Part shown: positions 10,088 through 23,822 of the stretch, piece after piece
Layout: every line of letters starts with the position of its first letter
Position numbering within the stretch: position 1 is the first letter of the stretch
Source: Lumbricus terrestris
Taxonomy: Eukaryota > Annelida > Clitellata > Crassiclitellata > Lumbricidae
DNA length: 64,000 bases
Reading direction: 5' to 3'
Assembly (NCBI GenBank): GCA_949752735.1
Contig: OX457047.1
Coordinates: forward strand, 32,523,280 to 32,587,279
The notes under the pieces: generated by a model
What the model saw: only the letters and a program-made list of their open reading frames with translations
Told to the model about the DNA's origin: nothing
The model's database searches: none
Made by a program: the position numbers and the translations under genes

Positions 10088-10300
10088 TATGTGCACTTGT
10101 TATAGCGCCCCTTCAAGCTCTCTCTCTACTCAGATGCGCTCCCGATTGCAGAGCGGACACTGCATCGGAGTTTCACGCCGAAGCGCTGAGCAATTGTGAG
10201 TGAAGGACTTGCCCAAGGTCCTTACGCGGTGAGGTGGATTCGAACCTCGAACCTTCCGGCTTCAAGGCAACGACGCCACCACTACACCACCGCGCCCCAC
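10088..10300 (-). repeat. tRNA-derived SINE, family 1
   Basis: On the - strand the head has a TGGTGTAGTGG A box and GGTTCGAATCC B box (RNA polymerase III promoter). A central block (accttgggcaagtcc) follows, then the tail agcgcatctgagtag...cttgaaggggcgctataacaag and a short CATA-type end. Confidence 0.85.
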
Positions 10301-11404
10301 AATGTATGCGTGTCATACATAATGACTGTGCATCGTTAGGTATAGCAGATTAACTGAATATTTTTAAATAGCATATATATGTAATTGTATAATATACGGT
10401 ATTATTTACTCATATATATGACATGTATGATATGGTAAATGTTCTATAAATACCTAGTCGTTAACTTTAGTTTATATCATTATCGATGCGTCGAATTTCC
10501 AAGAAACAAAGCCGTATTGATCTGAGCTCTGTGAACAACTGGGCTATGCTCTAATGGCCAGCAGTAAAACGTCCATAAGTAAATACCGCTGGGCTAGGGA
10601 CCCATCAACCAGTCTGTAAACATGCAAAAATCTAGTCCTCTGGGTTCTACATAGAGCTGTGGCATGTGTAAAGCTGGGTTGATTTTGTGCTCCAACAGTG
10701 CAAGGGACAACTATAATTCTACCAGCTCCATTCCGCTTGGCTTCATTTGAATGGGGTGACAGTTAATATCTGCAGTCAGTTTTCAACCACTGCATTGTAC
10801 ATTCCACATAAAACTAATACAGAGAGACATACATGTTCAGGTTGAGGTACACCAATTTAGAACTGGTTGATTTGCCACAGTAGGCTTGATTTTAAGGCTC
10901 TTAAGTGTGCTTTGCAATGAGCCAGACACACGCACGTACTACGTATGCATACAGCGTACATACATAGATACATACAGCGTACATACATAGATACATACTT
11001 ACATTCATCTGGACTCCTGATGAGCAAAATGATTGGACAGGCCAACCAAACAGAGTAACTGCATGAGAATTTATAAACCGAGACCATTTCATGTTGTCTG
11101 CCCGGCAGGGGGTTTGTTTTAAACTTTTAGGCAATTTACGAGTTTAGAAAGGGCCAGCTAAATGAGATCTCCTTAAAAGGCCACCTTTGGTTGTTCACCT
11201 TATTTTGTATCTAGCTGTTCCAAGTGTATGCATCATCACTTATAGGGTTTCTGCATTAGTCTGGTGCTGCATGGAGCGTCTAGCTCCCAAGCCTCCCATG
11301 TATCTACAGGAACTCTGCTGTCCGACCTCTAGTGTCCAGCGGTGATCTGACTTCCGATCAACTGATCAAGCTGAACTCTTGGCCCCTCGCTGTCGAACTG
11401 CTAT

Positions 11405-11589
11405 AAAGCAAAGGCGCTCTTTCTCAGTGGCTGGCCCTTGAACCTGGAATGGGCTCGCTGTTGCACTCCGCCTTGTGCCTATAGGTCACCACTATTTTTC
11501 TTTCTCACTTTAAAACTGCCTTATTTAGCCATTGTTGAACTGGTAGCGCTTCTGAGTAGATATCTTGAAGGTGCCCTATATAAATAGTC

Positions 11590-11628
<39 letters not shown>
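11405..11628 (+). repeat. LINE 3' end fragment, AAT tail
   Basis: It contains the sequence for an ACCTGGAATGGGCTCGCTGT reverse-transcriptase end, then tagcgcttctgagtag and cttgaaggtgccctatataa, then (AAT)n to 11628. It is very similar to the copy at 3420. Confidence 0.7.
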
Positions 11629-12401
11629 TGTGTTGACCTAAGCTGACTACTTTACCTTGAAGTCCATGGGGAACTGATATTCTGGTGTTCATTTCTTGGT
11701 TATGTAGGTTGATCTGATGTTGAATAGATGACCTTAGGACGTTGTACCTATATCTAGAAATTGTACCTGGGTCTGGGTTATTTACATCCTGCAATGAAGG
11801 TTTTGTCTTTGCGATGGTATTTGGTTGCATTGCAAGTTGTTGGACTGCATGTGAAAGCCTTGATTAAGGTTGATTGACAGAGTACCATAAATAGTCAGCC
11901 ACTGTCAACAGCTGCTACTTACTGATCAGGATTAAATGCTATTGATCATCTGATCATTCAGATCAATCAGATTAATCACAGCTATGGGGAATTCTCAATT
12001 TGTATAATGAATAGCTATGCAGTGGCCTTCCTCTGTTGAAATGCTTTAGAGGTAGAACTTTGCTTGTGAACTGACATGTACTATTGAAATATGTGAGCAA
12101 CTGCTGTAGCTGGTTCCTTGATTGCTGACCTACAAGGATCAGTTCCAGATGATGCCTTTCTCATCCCTCATAGACTTAAGATAATCTGCTTTCTTCTTTG
12201 TTTATCTTTCACTAGACCAAACTGCAATTTTACCATCATTTGCAATTTTATCATCATTAGTCACTATGTCTAACATGCCATTAATTTATGCAAAGAAAAT
12301 CAACAAAGGATTAAAATGTCATAGAACGTACTGGATTAAATTGATGTAGATTGGATTTAATTTGGGTTTGATTCAGGTCATTTGGATTGGTTAGGTTATG
12401 A

Positions 12402-12402
<1 letters not shown>

Positions 12403-12430
<28 letters not shown>
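12403..12430. repeat. GT microsatellite
   Basis: About 14 units of GT. Confidence 0.9.
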
Positions 12431-12434
<4 letters not shown>

Positions 12435-14019
12435 GTGTCTGTGCTTGTCCCTGTGTGTGCTAAGAGTAGCATCATATTGTTAGTTTAGGGCACAGGCTGA
12501 TGATCAGATCAGCCCTACTTCATAGGGAATTGGCAAAGTGATGTAAATCGTCAATGAGATTAGTTAAAGTTTAAGTCTGATGTGCAGTGCTCTTTTGATT
12601 ATCTAGCTAAACTGATTACGGTAACGGTTGAAGTTTGTTATAGTTTTCCATGAGGTGAGAGGATCTCAAAAGGTATTGAATGAATTAACCTTTAGAACAA
12701 AACTGGACCCAATTCCAAGAAACACAGTGTTCTACTCGTACTTCCCATCTGTAGTCCAGAGTTTCCTTGTAATGCTTTAAAAGCCATAGATGTTCAGCAT
12801 TGTAGTCCAATTTTCAGGATTCGTAGATTTTCTAAGAAAGACATTAGGACCGAAGCAGTTAATAAGTATTTGTAGTAAGCATGCTTACAATAGGCGGACG
12901 TGATTTCTTAAGGTGATCAATGATCAGAGGACAGGACAAATCGGTCTTTATGACTGCATAACCAGGTCTACCTATTAATCTTATTTGACAGGGCAGTGAT
13001 TTCTGGCGAACTTTTTGAAGTACAGTGCATTAGGACTTCAACAAGGTTTCAGCGAATTCTCATTAGCAGTTGTTGTGCTTGCAGTGGGTCTTGAATCTCT
13101 TGCTGCGTCTGTTAACGTTTATTTGGTTTAACTTCCTTGTGCTGCCATATAATGATATGCGATTGTATAAATGGCCAGTGGCCTGGGAAGTGTTTAGTAG
13201 TTGTATGAGCCGACCTCAGCCAAGTACAGGGGTTGCTTAAAATTATACATTACATCTGATACAATCTATTGAGGGTATTTTTGTAAATTTTACGATGACT
13301 TGAAAAGTTTATTGATGAAATAAAAAGCACCTATATGAAACAGTTAGTTGGTAGTTTTCAATGCTCTGCATGCTAAGGCATTTGACTTTTGCACTGGAGT
13401 TGTGTGAGCATGATCCTGCATTGGCGTCATAGTGCTAAAATTTTGCGAGCACAGTCACCTTTAGTGCCATGACTCCCAGGCTGACCACACAAAAATACAG
13501 CAGTCCATCCAGTTATGTGCTACAATTTCGATAAAAAGTTGACTTGTATGCATGCATGCCCCGAGGTGTCATTCTTTTCATCTGGGCTAATCTGATGGTG
13601 TATTTGGTTGCACGTACATTGTTGCTTGCACATTGTCTGTAAGTGACTTTTTGAAAGGAAAATTGTGAAGTGTTAGTAAGATTAAATAAGTAAGTTTTAG
13701 TGTGATTAGTCTACTTGCGGAAGGAATGTCCAGAGTGGTTTATATGCAGAAGGATATTTTACTTCAAAGTTCTCAATGAAAGTGTTCTGTGGCAGGTGGA
13801 AGATCAAATTCCAGTACTTTTGACAAGCCATTGAAGTGATCGTAGTATCAGATTGCCTTGTGTTAAAATGGTGCCAGTCAAGTTGAATGTGATTTTGTGC
13901 ATTTCGCAATATGGATTTGGATTTGCTTTCCTGTGGTCTCTTTCAGAGGAGTTCTCGGGTCTTACTTGGTTTCTCAACTAGTAGGCGCAGAAGTGTAGAG
14001 AACTCTGTTCTCTGGAAGA

Positions 14020-14205
14020 TATTTTAACTGCAGGCCTCTCCATCTGAAATGACCTCCTGTTGCAGCTGCACTTCTTATCAGTGACCATTCAAACTGGGTT
14101 TTATGAGTGATTCATGTTTTCCTGCTTTTCAGAGGTGGCTGGGCTTGGATTGCCCTTGAGTAGGTTTCTTGAAGGGTTGCTATATAAGTTCAATGAATGA
14201 ATGGA
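14020..14205 (+). repeat. LINE 3' end fragment, diverged, GAAT tail
   Basis: A decayed version of the reverse-transcriptase end is followed by cttgagtaggtttcttgaag and gctatataagttc, then gaatgaatg. It is the most diverged copy in the window. Confidence 0.5.
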
Positions 14206-14723
14206 CAATCTCTAATATGGATCAAGGTTTTTCAGTACAATGACTCCTATCTTATAGTCTGCCTTAGTTTCTCTTTTTCTCTATGAGTTGGCATTATAAA
14301 TTAAGGGTCTTTTGCAGCTAGCTGTTGAGTGTTTTCAGTCTGATACTGAACTCTGCACCTCCATGGATGTTTGCAGAGATGGGTTTTAGAGGTTGTACGT
14401 GCAAACGTGATTTGATCAAACTGTTTAGCAGCCCTGGGAAAGCTACTTGCTGTACTGGAGCAGTATTTAATGGCCTTTCCATGTGGCAGCTGCTTGGAGG
14501 GTCTCTTCTTGGCCTTTTTATCAGCTTGCTTAGACAGGATATAACCTGTACCTACTTTGCCTGGGACGGCCCACAGTTGGACTTTGTCTAGCAGAGTTTT
14601 AGGACACCTAATTCTTATGTCATCATATCTGATGTTGTGTGGTCTTGAATTCCCTGCAATCTTCAAAAGCCAAGCTCATATCATCAGTTCTGCTGGATGA
14701 ATTCTGTTTTCATCTTACTTTCA

Positions 14724-14766
14724 CACACTGTCCAAATTCCAATTCTTTAGGAATTTGGACAGTGTG
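14724..14766. repeat. Perfect 17-bp inverted repeat, 9-nt loop
   Basis: CACACTGTCCAAATTCC at 14724-14740 is the exact reverse complement of 14750-14766; the loop is aattcttta. It can form a hairpin in DNA or RNA. It is shorter than a typical pre-miRNA. Confidence 0.85.
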
Positions 14767-17700
14767 AATTTTTGTTTTGTCTTTTTTCTTTGTCAATTCT
14801 GTGATTCTCCACATCCAATTCATTATTTCAAATGCTTGTGAATTGTGTTCAACTCTCCTTTGTATGTCTTTAGTCGTTGCTGCCATTGTTTTAGACCTCA
14901 TACGTACATCTTGAGTAGCTTCTACGTGCTCAATAGCTTCTCATTGGATTGCGATAGTTATTGACCAACCAACGTCTCTAGTGCCACTTCTATGTCTCTT
15001 TACCCGTTTCAATCACCATTGCATGGATTTTCACTGCGTTTATCGATTATAAAGCGGTTAAATTTAAATCATACCACCGACTACCATCACCATATTTATT
15101 GTACTTTATGGCCGGGCGTGTTTCTTTCTCTGTCAGCGCTCAGTCGTTTAATTTTTTATGGGGCAGATATTTAGACGCCACGATCGTAAATTCATGTTCA
15201 GCAATATGGTTGAAACGCCAATAGTGTTTGACCTGCCTGGGAATTGGACGGTAAATTATGCTCTAAGAGAAAACAGCGTTGATGTAAAATCTACTGGCCA
15301 CGTACCAACACATTTCGCTGTGGTCTGTAGGCCTAGTTGTCTAGCAGATGGGAAGACATTCAAGACCATGGTGCATTTTCGTGGGAAAGACCGTGCTGAG
15401 GGAAAATATGTTTTTCAGGAAGGATGCCAGGTAGCATGGTGCTTCATATGTTCTGACTGACCTAGTTGGTCAAGGGTAGATCAATTACACACGGTTATGG
15501 CTGTAGGCTATTGGACATTGGCCTGGTCATTGAACAAGCCATTTGAAGATCATGTCTATAAATTTTGCACAGAGTGAATAGTACTGGGGTTGGCAATGTT
15601 AAGCATATATGTGAGAACACAAAGAAACCTAATTTGCATGTGGTTTGTGAATGTGTGGATATCATTGAGGTTTTGCCTATACAGCTGAACAGGTTTCCAG
15701 CTCATGTTTTAATGGTGGAGAAATGGTAGAGTGGTCATTTTTACGATGTGGCATTTAGTATTCAAATGCCATAGATGGTTTCCAAGACGACGCCAGCTAC
15801 CAACCATCACCTAACCCCTCTCTCGTCCCCAGAGTATTCTGAAATCAGTAGTGGTCATGACTGATTTTAACTGGAGTTAACCGTTAACGGGGAACATGAA
15901 ATTTACTTTTTCATGATGATGACACCAAGTCTGATATTGAAGGTTTGACTTAATCTGCTCTTTTGAAATTGTGGGACATGTTCCAAAGTCAAATGGTGGT
16001 TTAGTCTGTTTAAAAAATTCTATGAACGCTCTAATAGTTTGCCTACCTCTAAATTTCTTGTCTTTGTGTCCGTTACTTTCGACAAGCTTCTCAGCATGCA
16101 GAAAATGAGCGCTTGGCATTTTACTTGCAAGATGTCTGCAATGCCCTGCATGTGGCAAAATTCTGTGTAGATGGTTATTAACCTTAAAACAAATAAATCT
16201 CAGAAAGAGGTGACGTTGAGGGTAGAACAGATGATTTTAAGGGTTATATAATTATAAACTGCTTACTAGTAGATAATTTATTGAGCACTGCTGGTTTTTT
16301 TGTCAGAGCACATCATGTTTGTGCAGCACATGAACAACATTCTCATCATGTGGTCTAACTCTCGTGCCTTTGGTAGGTGTTCAGCACAGTGGGAAACGAT
16401 CCAGTTTTACGCATGGAAACACTCTTATACTAATTATGCCAGTCATTGGCTTTTCCCATTCCAAGGTTGAACGTTTAAAGGTCTACGTATACATACGTCG
16501 TATATGTGTGATATTTGTAGACTAAGGTTAATAGATTAACTATAGTTCTCATGGACTCTTTCTTGAGCCCCAGTTGCTGTAATGAATGGATTGTACGCCT
16601 TTAGCATAGAAGTTACTACAGCAACTATTTTGCCGTTGTAATTCTATGTTGAAGGTATACATTAATTTATGAGAATCTATATCACATAGATCTATCTATA
16701 CTCTCAAATTCATCTCTAAAAGCCTGGACCAGATGGAGCTGTGAATATATCCGGAGTGGTCGCCATTCATTGCCTGAACCGTACCTGCTTTTCCAGTTTG
16801 ACTACATCGTAAATAGGATGTACTTCTGTACCATGTACGGTATGTAAATCTGTTCACTTTCAAGTGTGGGATGTTTTAGAATCAGATCTTGTGTGGCTGA
16901 TACTCTTAGTCTCACAAGTCACAACTGCTGCTTTAATACCCATGGTGGCTGAACGTTTGATTGGGTTGCTCTGTCTTGCTTAATATGGACCTGGCTTATA
17001 GTATAGATCATGATACTTTAGTAGGTTTCACTTGAGGGGTGGGGGGGCATCAGCTGATGCTCTATGCAGTATGATAAGATTGACACAGATATGTCATTAG
17101 CCTAGGCTAGATTGCGTTAGACTAAATGATGTCAAAGACTAAATGCTTCTTGAGCTGAACTGTCCCTGTACACTATGCATCATGTAATGAATCAGTGTGT
17201 TTGTGTGTGCTCTGGGTTTGATTGGTTTTGTATGCATTTTTGTGCATGTGTATTTGTGCCTGTGTGTATGTGCACGCGCGTGGGTGTGTTGCGGCTTACG
17301 GGCACACCTGTGCAACAAAACACTTCCTCTTTTGTTATCCTGAGGACGGTGTTTACACCCCTTCAGCAGAGCCTGTCTTGAGACAAGCCGAATGCTTATA
17401 CATGGCCTGTTATATATGATTAGTATTGGCACGTAATGCTTTTTTACTGATGACTAAATTAGAGGACTTGAAGCAGTCTGTTTTCCAGTGTGGCTTTCAC
17501 CAACAACATCCTGTGTTTGAGGGGCATTGTGGAAATGCTCATATCCACACATGCATGTGTTCCATGTTTATCAGAAATATGTTCAGATTATTTGTTTGGC
17601 AAATTTAAAATATGTTTGTATTAGATACGTTGCGGTGCTATGGTTTGTAGTGTTTGAGTTTGTCGCATCATTCTGCACAACTCTAGGTTTAAGTTTCTAT

Positions 17701-18302
17701 TAAATAAAATCTAAACTTAAGCTGAAACTTGGCAAAATAACTAAACCTAGTTTCTTTCTTAGATATGTAACATGCAAATCTTACAATAACTAAAACCGAA
17801 ACTTTGCGAAATAACTAGCACTAATAATGGCTTAAACACCTGACATGCAGATCTGTTTAACTAAAACTTGGCAAAATAAAGTATAACTATTAGCGACTAA
17901 AGCACCTGGTGCGTGGACCTAATGGTATTGATGAAACTAAAACTCGATGCAGAACTAAAACAGCACCACTTGTACAATTTATGGATCTGCAGATTGGCTT
18001 TCAGCTCACTAGTGAGTTGCCAGATGGTCTTTTACATGGAGACCATGCAGGGTCTGGCGATAGCCGATTTGGCGCTGAATCTCTTTGTTTTGCTGGATTC
18101 ACTTGGCAATGTTTGATTGCCAAGGTATGTGAAGTTATCCACTCCACTACCTGCTGGAGCCGATCACCTGCAGTTGTTGTAGGCAGGTGGGCAAAGGGCA
18201 GACCATGGTGGCCTGGCTCTTGGTTTTTATCCCATTTGATATCTAAACCTTGGCATCTCTATACCCAGTACTTCTAGCTGCAGATGATAGTTTGATTTTT
18301 AC

Positions 18303-18480
18303 CAGTGACTAAAGTGTGGAAAAATAAGTGCCTGGACACCCCTTACCTCTCCAAAAGAAGTGCCTGGATGCCCCTTACCTTTCTAGTCTGTGCTCGCCAA
18401 AAAGTGGCTGGACGGCGTTCGGATTTTAAAATAAGTGCATGGACGCCGTCCATGACCGTCCAGGCACACTTTAGGCCCTG
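18303..18480. mobile_element. hAT MITE (CTTAAAGTGTG family), 178 bp, perfect TSD
   Basis: The ends are CAGTGACTAAAGTGTG and the complement of CAGGGCCTAAAGTGTG. The flanking 8-bp repeat atttttac is identical at 18295-18302 and 18481-18488. It has internal repeats of gtgcctgga and its complement. A second copy is at 37798 and a third, diverged one at 44748. Confidence 0.9.
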
Positions 18481-18942
18481 ATTTTTACAGTACTAATGTA
18501 GTCTGTGTTACTTGTGATCAATTATGTGAGCCAATGCTGTTCATAGTGTTGTCCTAAATCAGTGATAATGGTGCATAGTCTCAGCTTGTAAACATATAAA
18601 GAATGAACTGGTTCAAGTTTTAGTGTCTGCTATTAAGACCAGGAGACACTATTACGGTCCTTGATTGCAAGACACTCTGAACTTTCTTGCGAGTGAGAAT
18701 GAACTCTTGTGCATATTAAAAACTCTTATAATACCAAAACGTCTGCCGTAGTTGTCTAATAATTCACTGTTTTATTATCGAATACGATGCAATTGATTTT
18801 GAGATACTGTGTCTTCGCCTAATGGATCTCCAAAAGCCAGGATCCTTTCCGTAAATCTCTCAAAATGTCAGCAGTTAGCTGTTCACTGAGGTTATGTGGA
18901 CTACTGTGAGAACATAAATCTTCTGAAGAAGGTGATTGATCG

Positions 18943-19013
18943 TATGATGTAATGGTCTAAATATAGTGACATCTGATCCTATGATGTAATGGTCTAAATA
19001 TAGCGACGTCTGT
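18943..19013 (+). repeat. 37-bp tandem duplication
   Basis: Two copies of a 37-bp unit beginning tatgatgtaatggtctaaat, with few mismatches. Confidence 0.8.
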
Positions 19014-19505
19014 GGTGCAGACGTTGATTATGCAGCAGGCTTGAGTGGAAAGCAAACAGAATGCACAATGTCTTCACTCTCGCGGTAATATTCTACATTT
19101 ATGCACTGGTCAGTAGTCTGTCCTCAAGTTGTGCTATCAAAGCTTATATGAAAAATTACAGTGCTCAATAGACTTCAGTGTTTGTCCACATCAGATGGCT
19201 ATAGAATTGCTTGATAATAGCTGCACTCAAAACTAGAACTGTTTCTTTTTATTCCTGTTGTTAAACCCTTCTGTCAAATGTATATTTGCAATATTTATTG
19301 CATGCCTAGCCCTGTTCTCCATAAATGGTGATAACCCATGTATGCAGAAAAAATATATTTGCCAATCCTTTAAATACATGGATGTGATATCTTGTGCACT
19401 TTTGTTATTATACCTTAGTCACAGTTGTCAAGCAGTTCTGGACCCAAGACCTAAACCTAGAAGTATATGGTTAGATTCATCCCATAGCGCAGGAAGGTAT
19501 ATTAA

Positions 19506-19622
19506 ACATTTCTGCTGAAATAATAGTAATAATAGTAATAATAATAACTGATAATGTTAATAGTATTTGGTACTAGTAGGAGTAATAATAATAATAATAG
19601 TCATTTATAATGATAATAATTA
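19506..19622. repeat. AAT/AATAGT-rich simple repeat
   Basis: Interrupted AAT and AGT trinucleotide runs. Confidence 0.75.
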
Positions 19623-20885
19623 TAATGTTTGTTTATGCATTCCAAAGTTGACATTGCTGCAGCTATGTCTGGCCCCATGACTTTAAAAGAGTATACTGTG
19701 CACAATGTACATAGTAAAAGAGTATACTGTACACAGTGTACATCTATAGTACAGTGGGAGATCAGAGAGAGGCCTGGCATCTATAGCCGTCATATGCTGA
19801 AGACTTTGAAAAAGTGAAGTTGATAGGCATTCTTATCCACATCTGACTCCTGAGTCTTGTGTTTTTAAGGGACAGCTCTTACAAGTTCATTTTCTTCTAC
19901 ATCTACTTTTTTCCCTATACTACTACACCTCCCCTGCTCTGCCTTCTTCTTCGGCTTCTTGTCCTCTAAAGTTGTCTTTTCCTTGTGCTCCTCCTCCTCT
20001 CCCTTCTTCATCCCAACCTTAAATTTCAATCCAAAGGAACACATAACTTTTTTATAAGAGTTTTAATTGAGGTTGAGGCTAATTTTTATCTTCAGCAAAA
20101 TATTAGAATCCATAAATTTGCCTGCTCCCATTTGATTGTCTGGATGTGTGATAGTTCAAAACTATCAACATATCAAATAAATGAATTTCAAAATAGAGAT
20201 TACGATCGCTCATAATTTATACCATTTGTGCACACTTGTTTACAATTTCCTGTTTGCCCTTTGCCCTGCCCTGGTTGGTGGCTGTATTCGTTGTTTAAAT
20301 ACTGATAAATTTATGATTGAAGTTTGTTTCCCTTTTCCCATCTGATGTTAATGTTATTGTTCACCATTTAACCAGAGTTGTAGCCAGAATTTTTTGGGAG
20401 GTTCCATTTAAGGGGGGTGTTTCATTTCAGGGGTTTCCATTTCAGGGTTTTCCAGTGGACCCAGTAGCGGGGTAGCGTAACATACAGCATTTGTTAGAAA
20501 ATTCTGAATTGATTTATTTTGAGGTGATTGAACCCATGGAAATCACCCAAATAAACCCATGCAGTTAAAACTCTTTCGGGAATTACCCGGTATGTGAGGA
20601 GGTGAATTACAAAGCTAGACAAATCCATTTTGAGCTATTCCATGAGAACTAAGTTTGTTAAAATATTGCAGAAATTAAGCAACTTACTTAGTCGCTTAAA
20701 TATTTGCCGGTACATAGATTTACACAATGTCTTAGATAACCGCAAAATTTTATAAAATCTTGTCAATGCTGTAGAATGGATATAAAGGGTAAAGTATTGA
20801 ATTGTCTGGTTTCTTGTAAATTGTATGTCGTATGTGACAGCCTGACAGTCTCATTCACACATTTGATGTAATGCATGCGTTCGTG

Positions 20886-20936
20886 CGTGTGTGTGTGTGT
20901 GCATACATGCTTCTTTGCCTGCGTGTGTGTGTGTGT
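20886..20936. repeat. GT-rich simple repeat
   Basis: Two GT runs separated by cataca-like sequence. Confidence 0.75.
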
Positions 20937-22694
20937 GAAGTGTCCTACAAGTTACTTGCTGCTGATGATGCTATATGGAAATTGTCAACATTACATTAAA
21001 TTACACACATGTCAAGCCTTAGGCTATGTTGTTTTTTTCACATCCACTGTCCAGGTTAGAGACCATTTTTCTCCTAGACTTTTGGTTTAATGATGCACAG
21101 TATACTGACGGTTTGCTATATTTCACATTACACAGATATTTTTTTCTAGCAGTGTTGTCTTACTGCTCCTGAAACTATTTCATTTAAGAGCATTTATATA
21201 TCAAAATGTAATGGGTCAAAGCTAAGGCGTAGACTCGAACCAATTGTGTATTGTGAATAAAACATTTGAATTTTATAGTCAGATCATTGTTTGGTTGGTC
21301 AATAAACTTCCGGGGGCACTAATACTGACCAGTAGGAAGGTGATTACCCTGACCTAGGGTGACCACATATCGTGGATTGTCTGGGCTAGTCCCAGTATTG
21401 ATTAAGAATGTCCTGGACACATCCTTTCGGGACAATGAAATGTTTAGCACTCTTCCCAATGAGCCTACCTACTAATTGATTTAACTTAGATTGGATGTAC
21501 CAGTCCTGGCGTCCTAGAATGGCAGAACGAAACCTGTGGCCTGAATCCAAGACTGGACATCTGGGCTCTGGCCATTTGTAGAAATTACTTCTATGTGTGA
21601 TGAGCCAGCTGGCTATAGCAGGACACCATCACACAGACATTGTCACTGACCATGCAGCAGCAGCAGCAGCCGAGGAGCAGAGCAGAGCATAGGCTGCAGT
21701 GAGCAGTGACTCACTATTTTCCAGCAAGTGGGTTTAGGGCAGATTACGATGAATCAGGTTTGTGATGTAGGTTTTGTCAATGGATGAATCTGCTCAGGCA
21801 TTGTCACAATGGTGAATTCAGCTGCTTGGAAAAACCCTGCCGGATTGAATTGGCTTACCTGTTTAATTGCTATGGAGTTCAGCATAACTCCATATGTAGT
21901 GTATTTGATAACTTTTTGGGGGATAATTAATGGTCTTTGTCTTCAAACTTCCTCGATTCGAAGGAGAGGTTGGTCGCTTCATGGACAAGTTTCTCCATCT
22001 TTTCCTGTCCTCTATCTCTGCCCTGATCCGATCAAATGACCTTTCCATCCAGGTTCTGATATTTTATTTTCATATTTTTGTATTTTATTGCGAATTGATG
22101 GTTCGTTTAATAGTACAGTGACTCCATCAGAAGTATCAAACAAGAAGTTTAACAAATGTTGCAAATTTTCTGAATGGTGCAAATTTTTTAATTTAAACTG
22201 CAGCTGTTTACTACACATAAATTTATCTAAAATACTTGAGTGGGTGGGATGACAATTTTTCATCCAATGACGAAGTTGGATGCCTGCCTTAGACATGAAA
22301 ATGGATATGGGTACCCAGGGTGCAAAACATTACTGAAATTTTGACACCTGCTGTCTTTTGTTAATGTTACGCTTTCCTGCAGGCCTGCATGTTTGTTTGA
22401 TCCTGCTGGTGCTTTCACAATGAAGTGATTTGCTGCTGTTTGTTGCTACCTGACGTCATTGCACTGTAGTCGATCATCATTCAACTATGCTATGAAAATT
22501 GCAAGTCTCCTGCACTGGGCAAATGTTTGACTACAAATTTACTTGTCCTCTGCTTTGAATGCATGTAGACATAGAGGTGCTGCTTTGATGGTTGGCCTGA
22601 CCTGTTGTCCTAATGGAAACCTGACACTATGCACTTGTAAACATTTGTACGTTTCAAGTCTTGGATGTTGTTTCAAATCTTGGACGTTCTGAGA

Positions 22695-22782
22695 TGTTTG
22701 TATTGTTGGCAAGAAATGTTTGTATTGTTGGCAAGAAATGCTTGTATTGTTGGCAAGAAATGTTTGTATTGTTGCCAATGTG
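22695..22782 (+). repeat. 22-bp minisatellite, about four copies
   Basis: Unit tgtttgtattgttggcaaga plus aa, three nearly identical copies and one partial. The short open frame across it is a by-product. Confidence 0.85.
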
Positions 22783-23009
22783 TAGTGCTGGAATTCATCC
22801 ACCCCCATCATCACTTGTTGATTGGATAAATGATGCCAACCTCCAACTTCCCTGTTATTGACTCCTTTTGGTCTTTCTGGTAAACACATTGTCTTCATCC
22901 ATTGTGTTCATCATACATCTGCTGTTCATCATGCGTGCGTCATCAATCATCATAATGTATTGTGGTTGTGCATGCAACTTACCCCTTGACTATCTCATTT
23001 TGTAGAAAC

Positions 23010-23822
23010 AATCAAGTTTAGAAATTAAATTATTAAATTATGCAAGATTATTATTAATATATCCTTATCTCTCATACTGTAATTTAGTTTGGGCATCTAC
23101 ATATAAATCCAGGCTCAATAAATTAGTACTTCTCCAAAAACGTGCAATATGTATCATAGCTGGAGTTAAGCCTTTTATTCACTCAAGTCCTTTATTTCAA
23201 TCATTTAATTTATTAAAGTTTCACCAAATAATGACTTTCCAGATAGGAGTCTTTATGTATCGGTTCACCCATGATCTTCTTCCCCTTAACTTTGCAGGGT
23301 ATTTCCAAAAAGGATCTGAAATTCACTGCTATTCCACCAGGAACTCCTCTCATTATCGAGCCATATCCGCTCGTTTAAACTCAAGAAGATTCCATATTAA
23401 ATATACTGGACCAGGTATATGGAACTCGTTTCCTAGTCATGTTCAACAAGCTTCCAGTTTACAAAGAGCAAAAACATTACTGCGCAACTACTTGGTTAAT
23501 GACTGCAAAGATATTTAACCTTGTAGGTACTGATTTTATTTTACTTTATTATTATTTGTTGTGTTTGTTTTGCGTTCTTTAGTTAAGTTTACTACATTAA
23601 TTGTCATCTCATGCTGTTCTTTTAGCCTATTGTTCAATTCATTATGTCAACCGTCTAGCCATCTGTTAAAATTGCATATGTAATTAGGTGTCCCTGTTAG
23701 CGGGATATTCATCCCTTAGGGCCTTCCTTGTTACCATCCGATAATGTGAAGCATGTTATACTATGTCTATTGTGTATGTTGATGGTTGGTTACAATAAAT
23801 GAATTGAATTGAATTGAAAAAA
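23010..23822 (+). mobile_element. 5'-truncated non-LTR retrotransposon
   Basis: It contains the C-terminal end of ORF2 (to 23518), a 300-bp 3' UTR and an aataaatgaattgaattgaa-type tail at about 23796-23820. Short tandem tails of this kind are usual for L2/CR1-group LINEs. It is a different family from the LINE ends with cttgaaggtgc. The 5' border is approximate. Confidence 0.75.
23031..23518 (+). pseudogene. Non-LTR reverse transcriptase, C-terminal fragment
   Basis: One open frame to the TAA at 23516-23518 encodes the region past the reverse transcriptase palm: YPYLSYCNLVWAS, then LLQKRAICIIAG, then FMYRFTHDLLPLNF, HCYSTRNSSHYR and GPGIWNSFP. All are in the usual order for the L2/CR1/Jockey group. 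The catalytic palm, endonuclease and ORF1 are absent, so it is a dead 5'-truncated copy. Only about 160 codons remain of roughly 900-1000. The frame is undamaged, so insertion may be recent. Confidence 0.8.

Noticed and set aside
20375..20480. hAT-like start (cagagttgtagccag)
   Set aside because: No matching opposite end or 8-bp duplication was found nearby; possibly a truncated element, not supportable.
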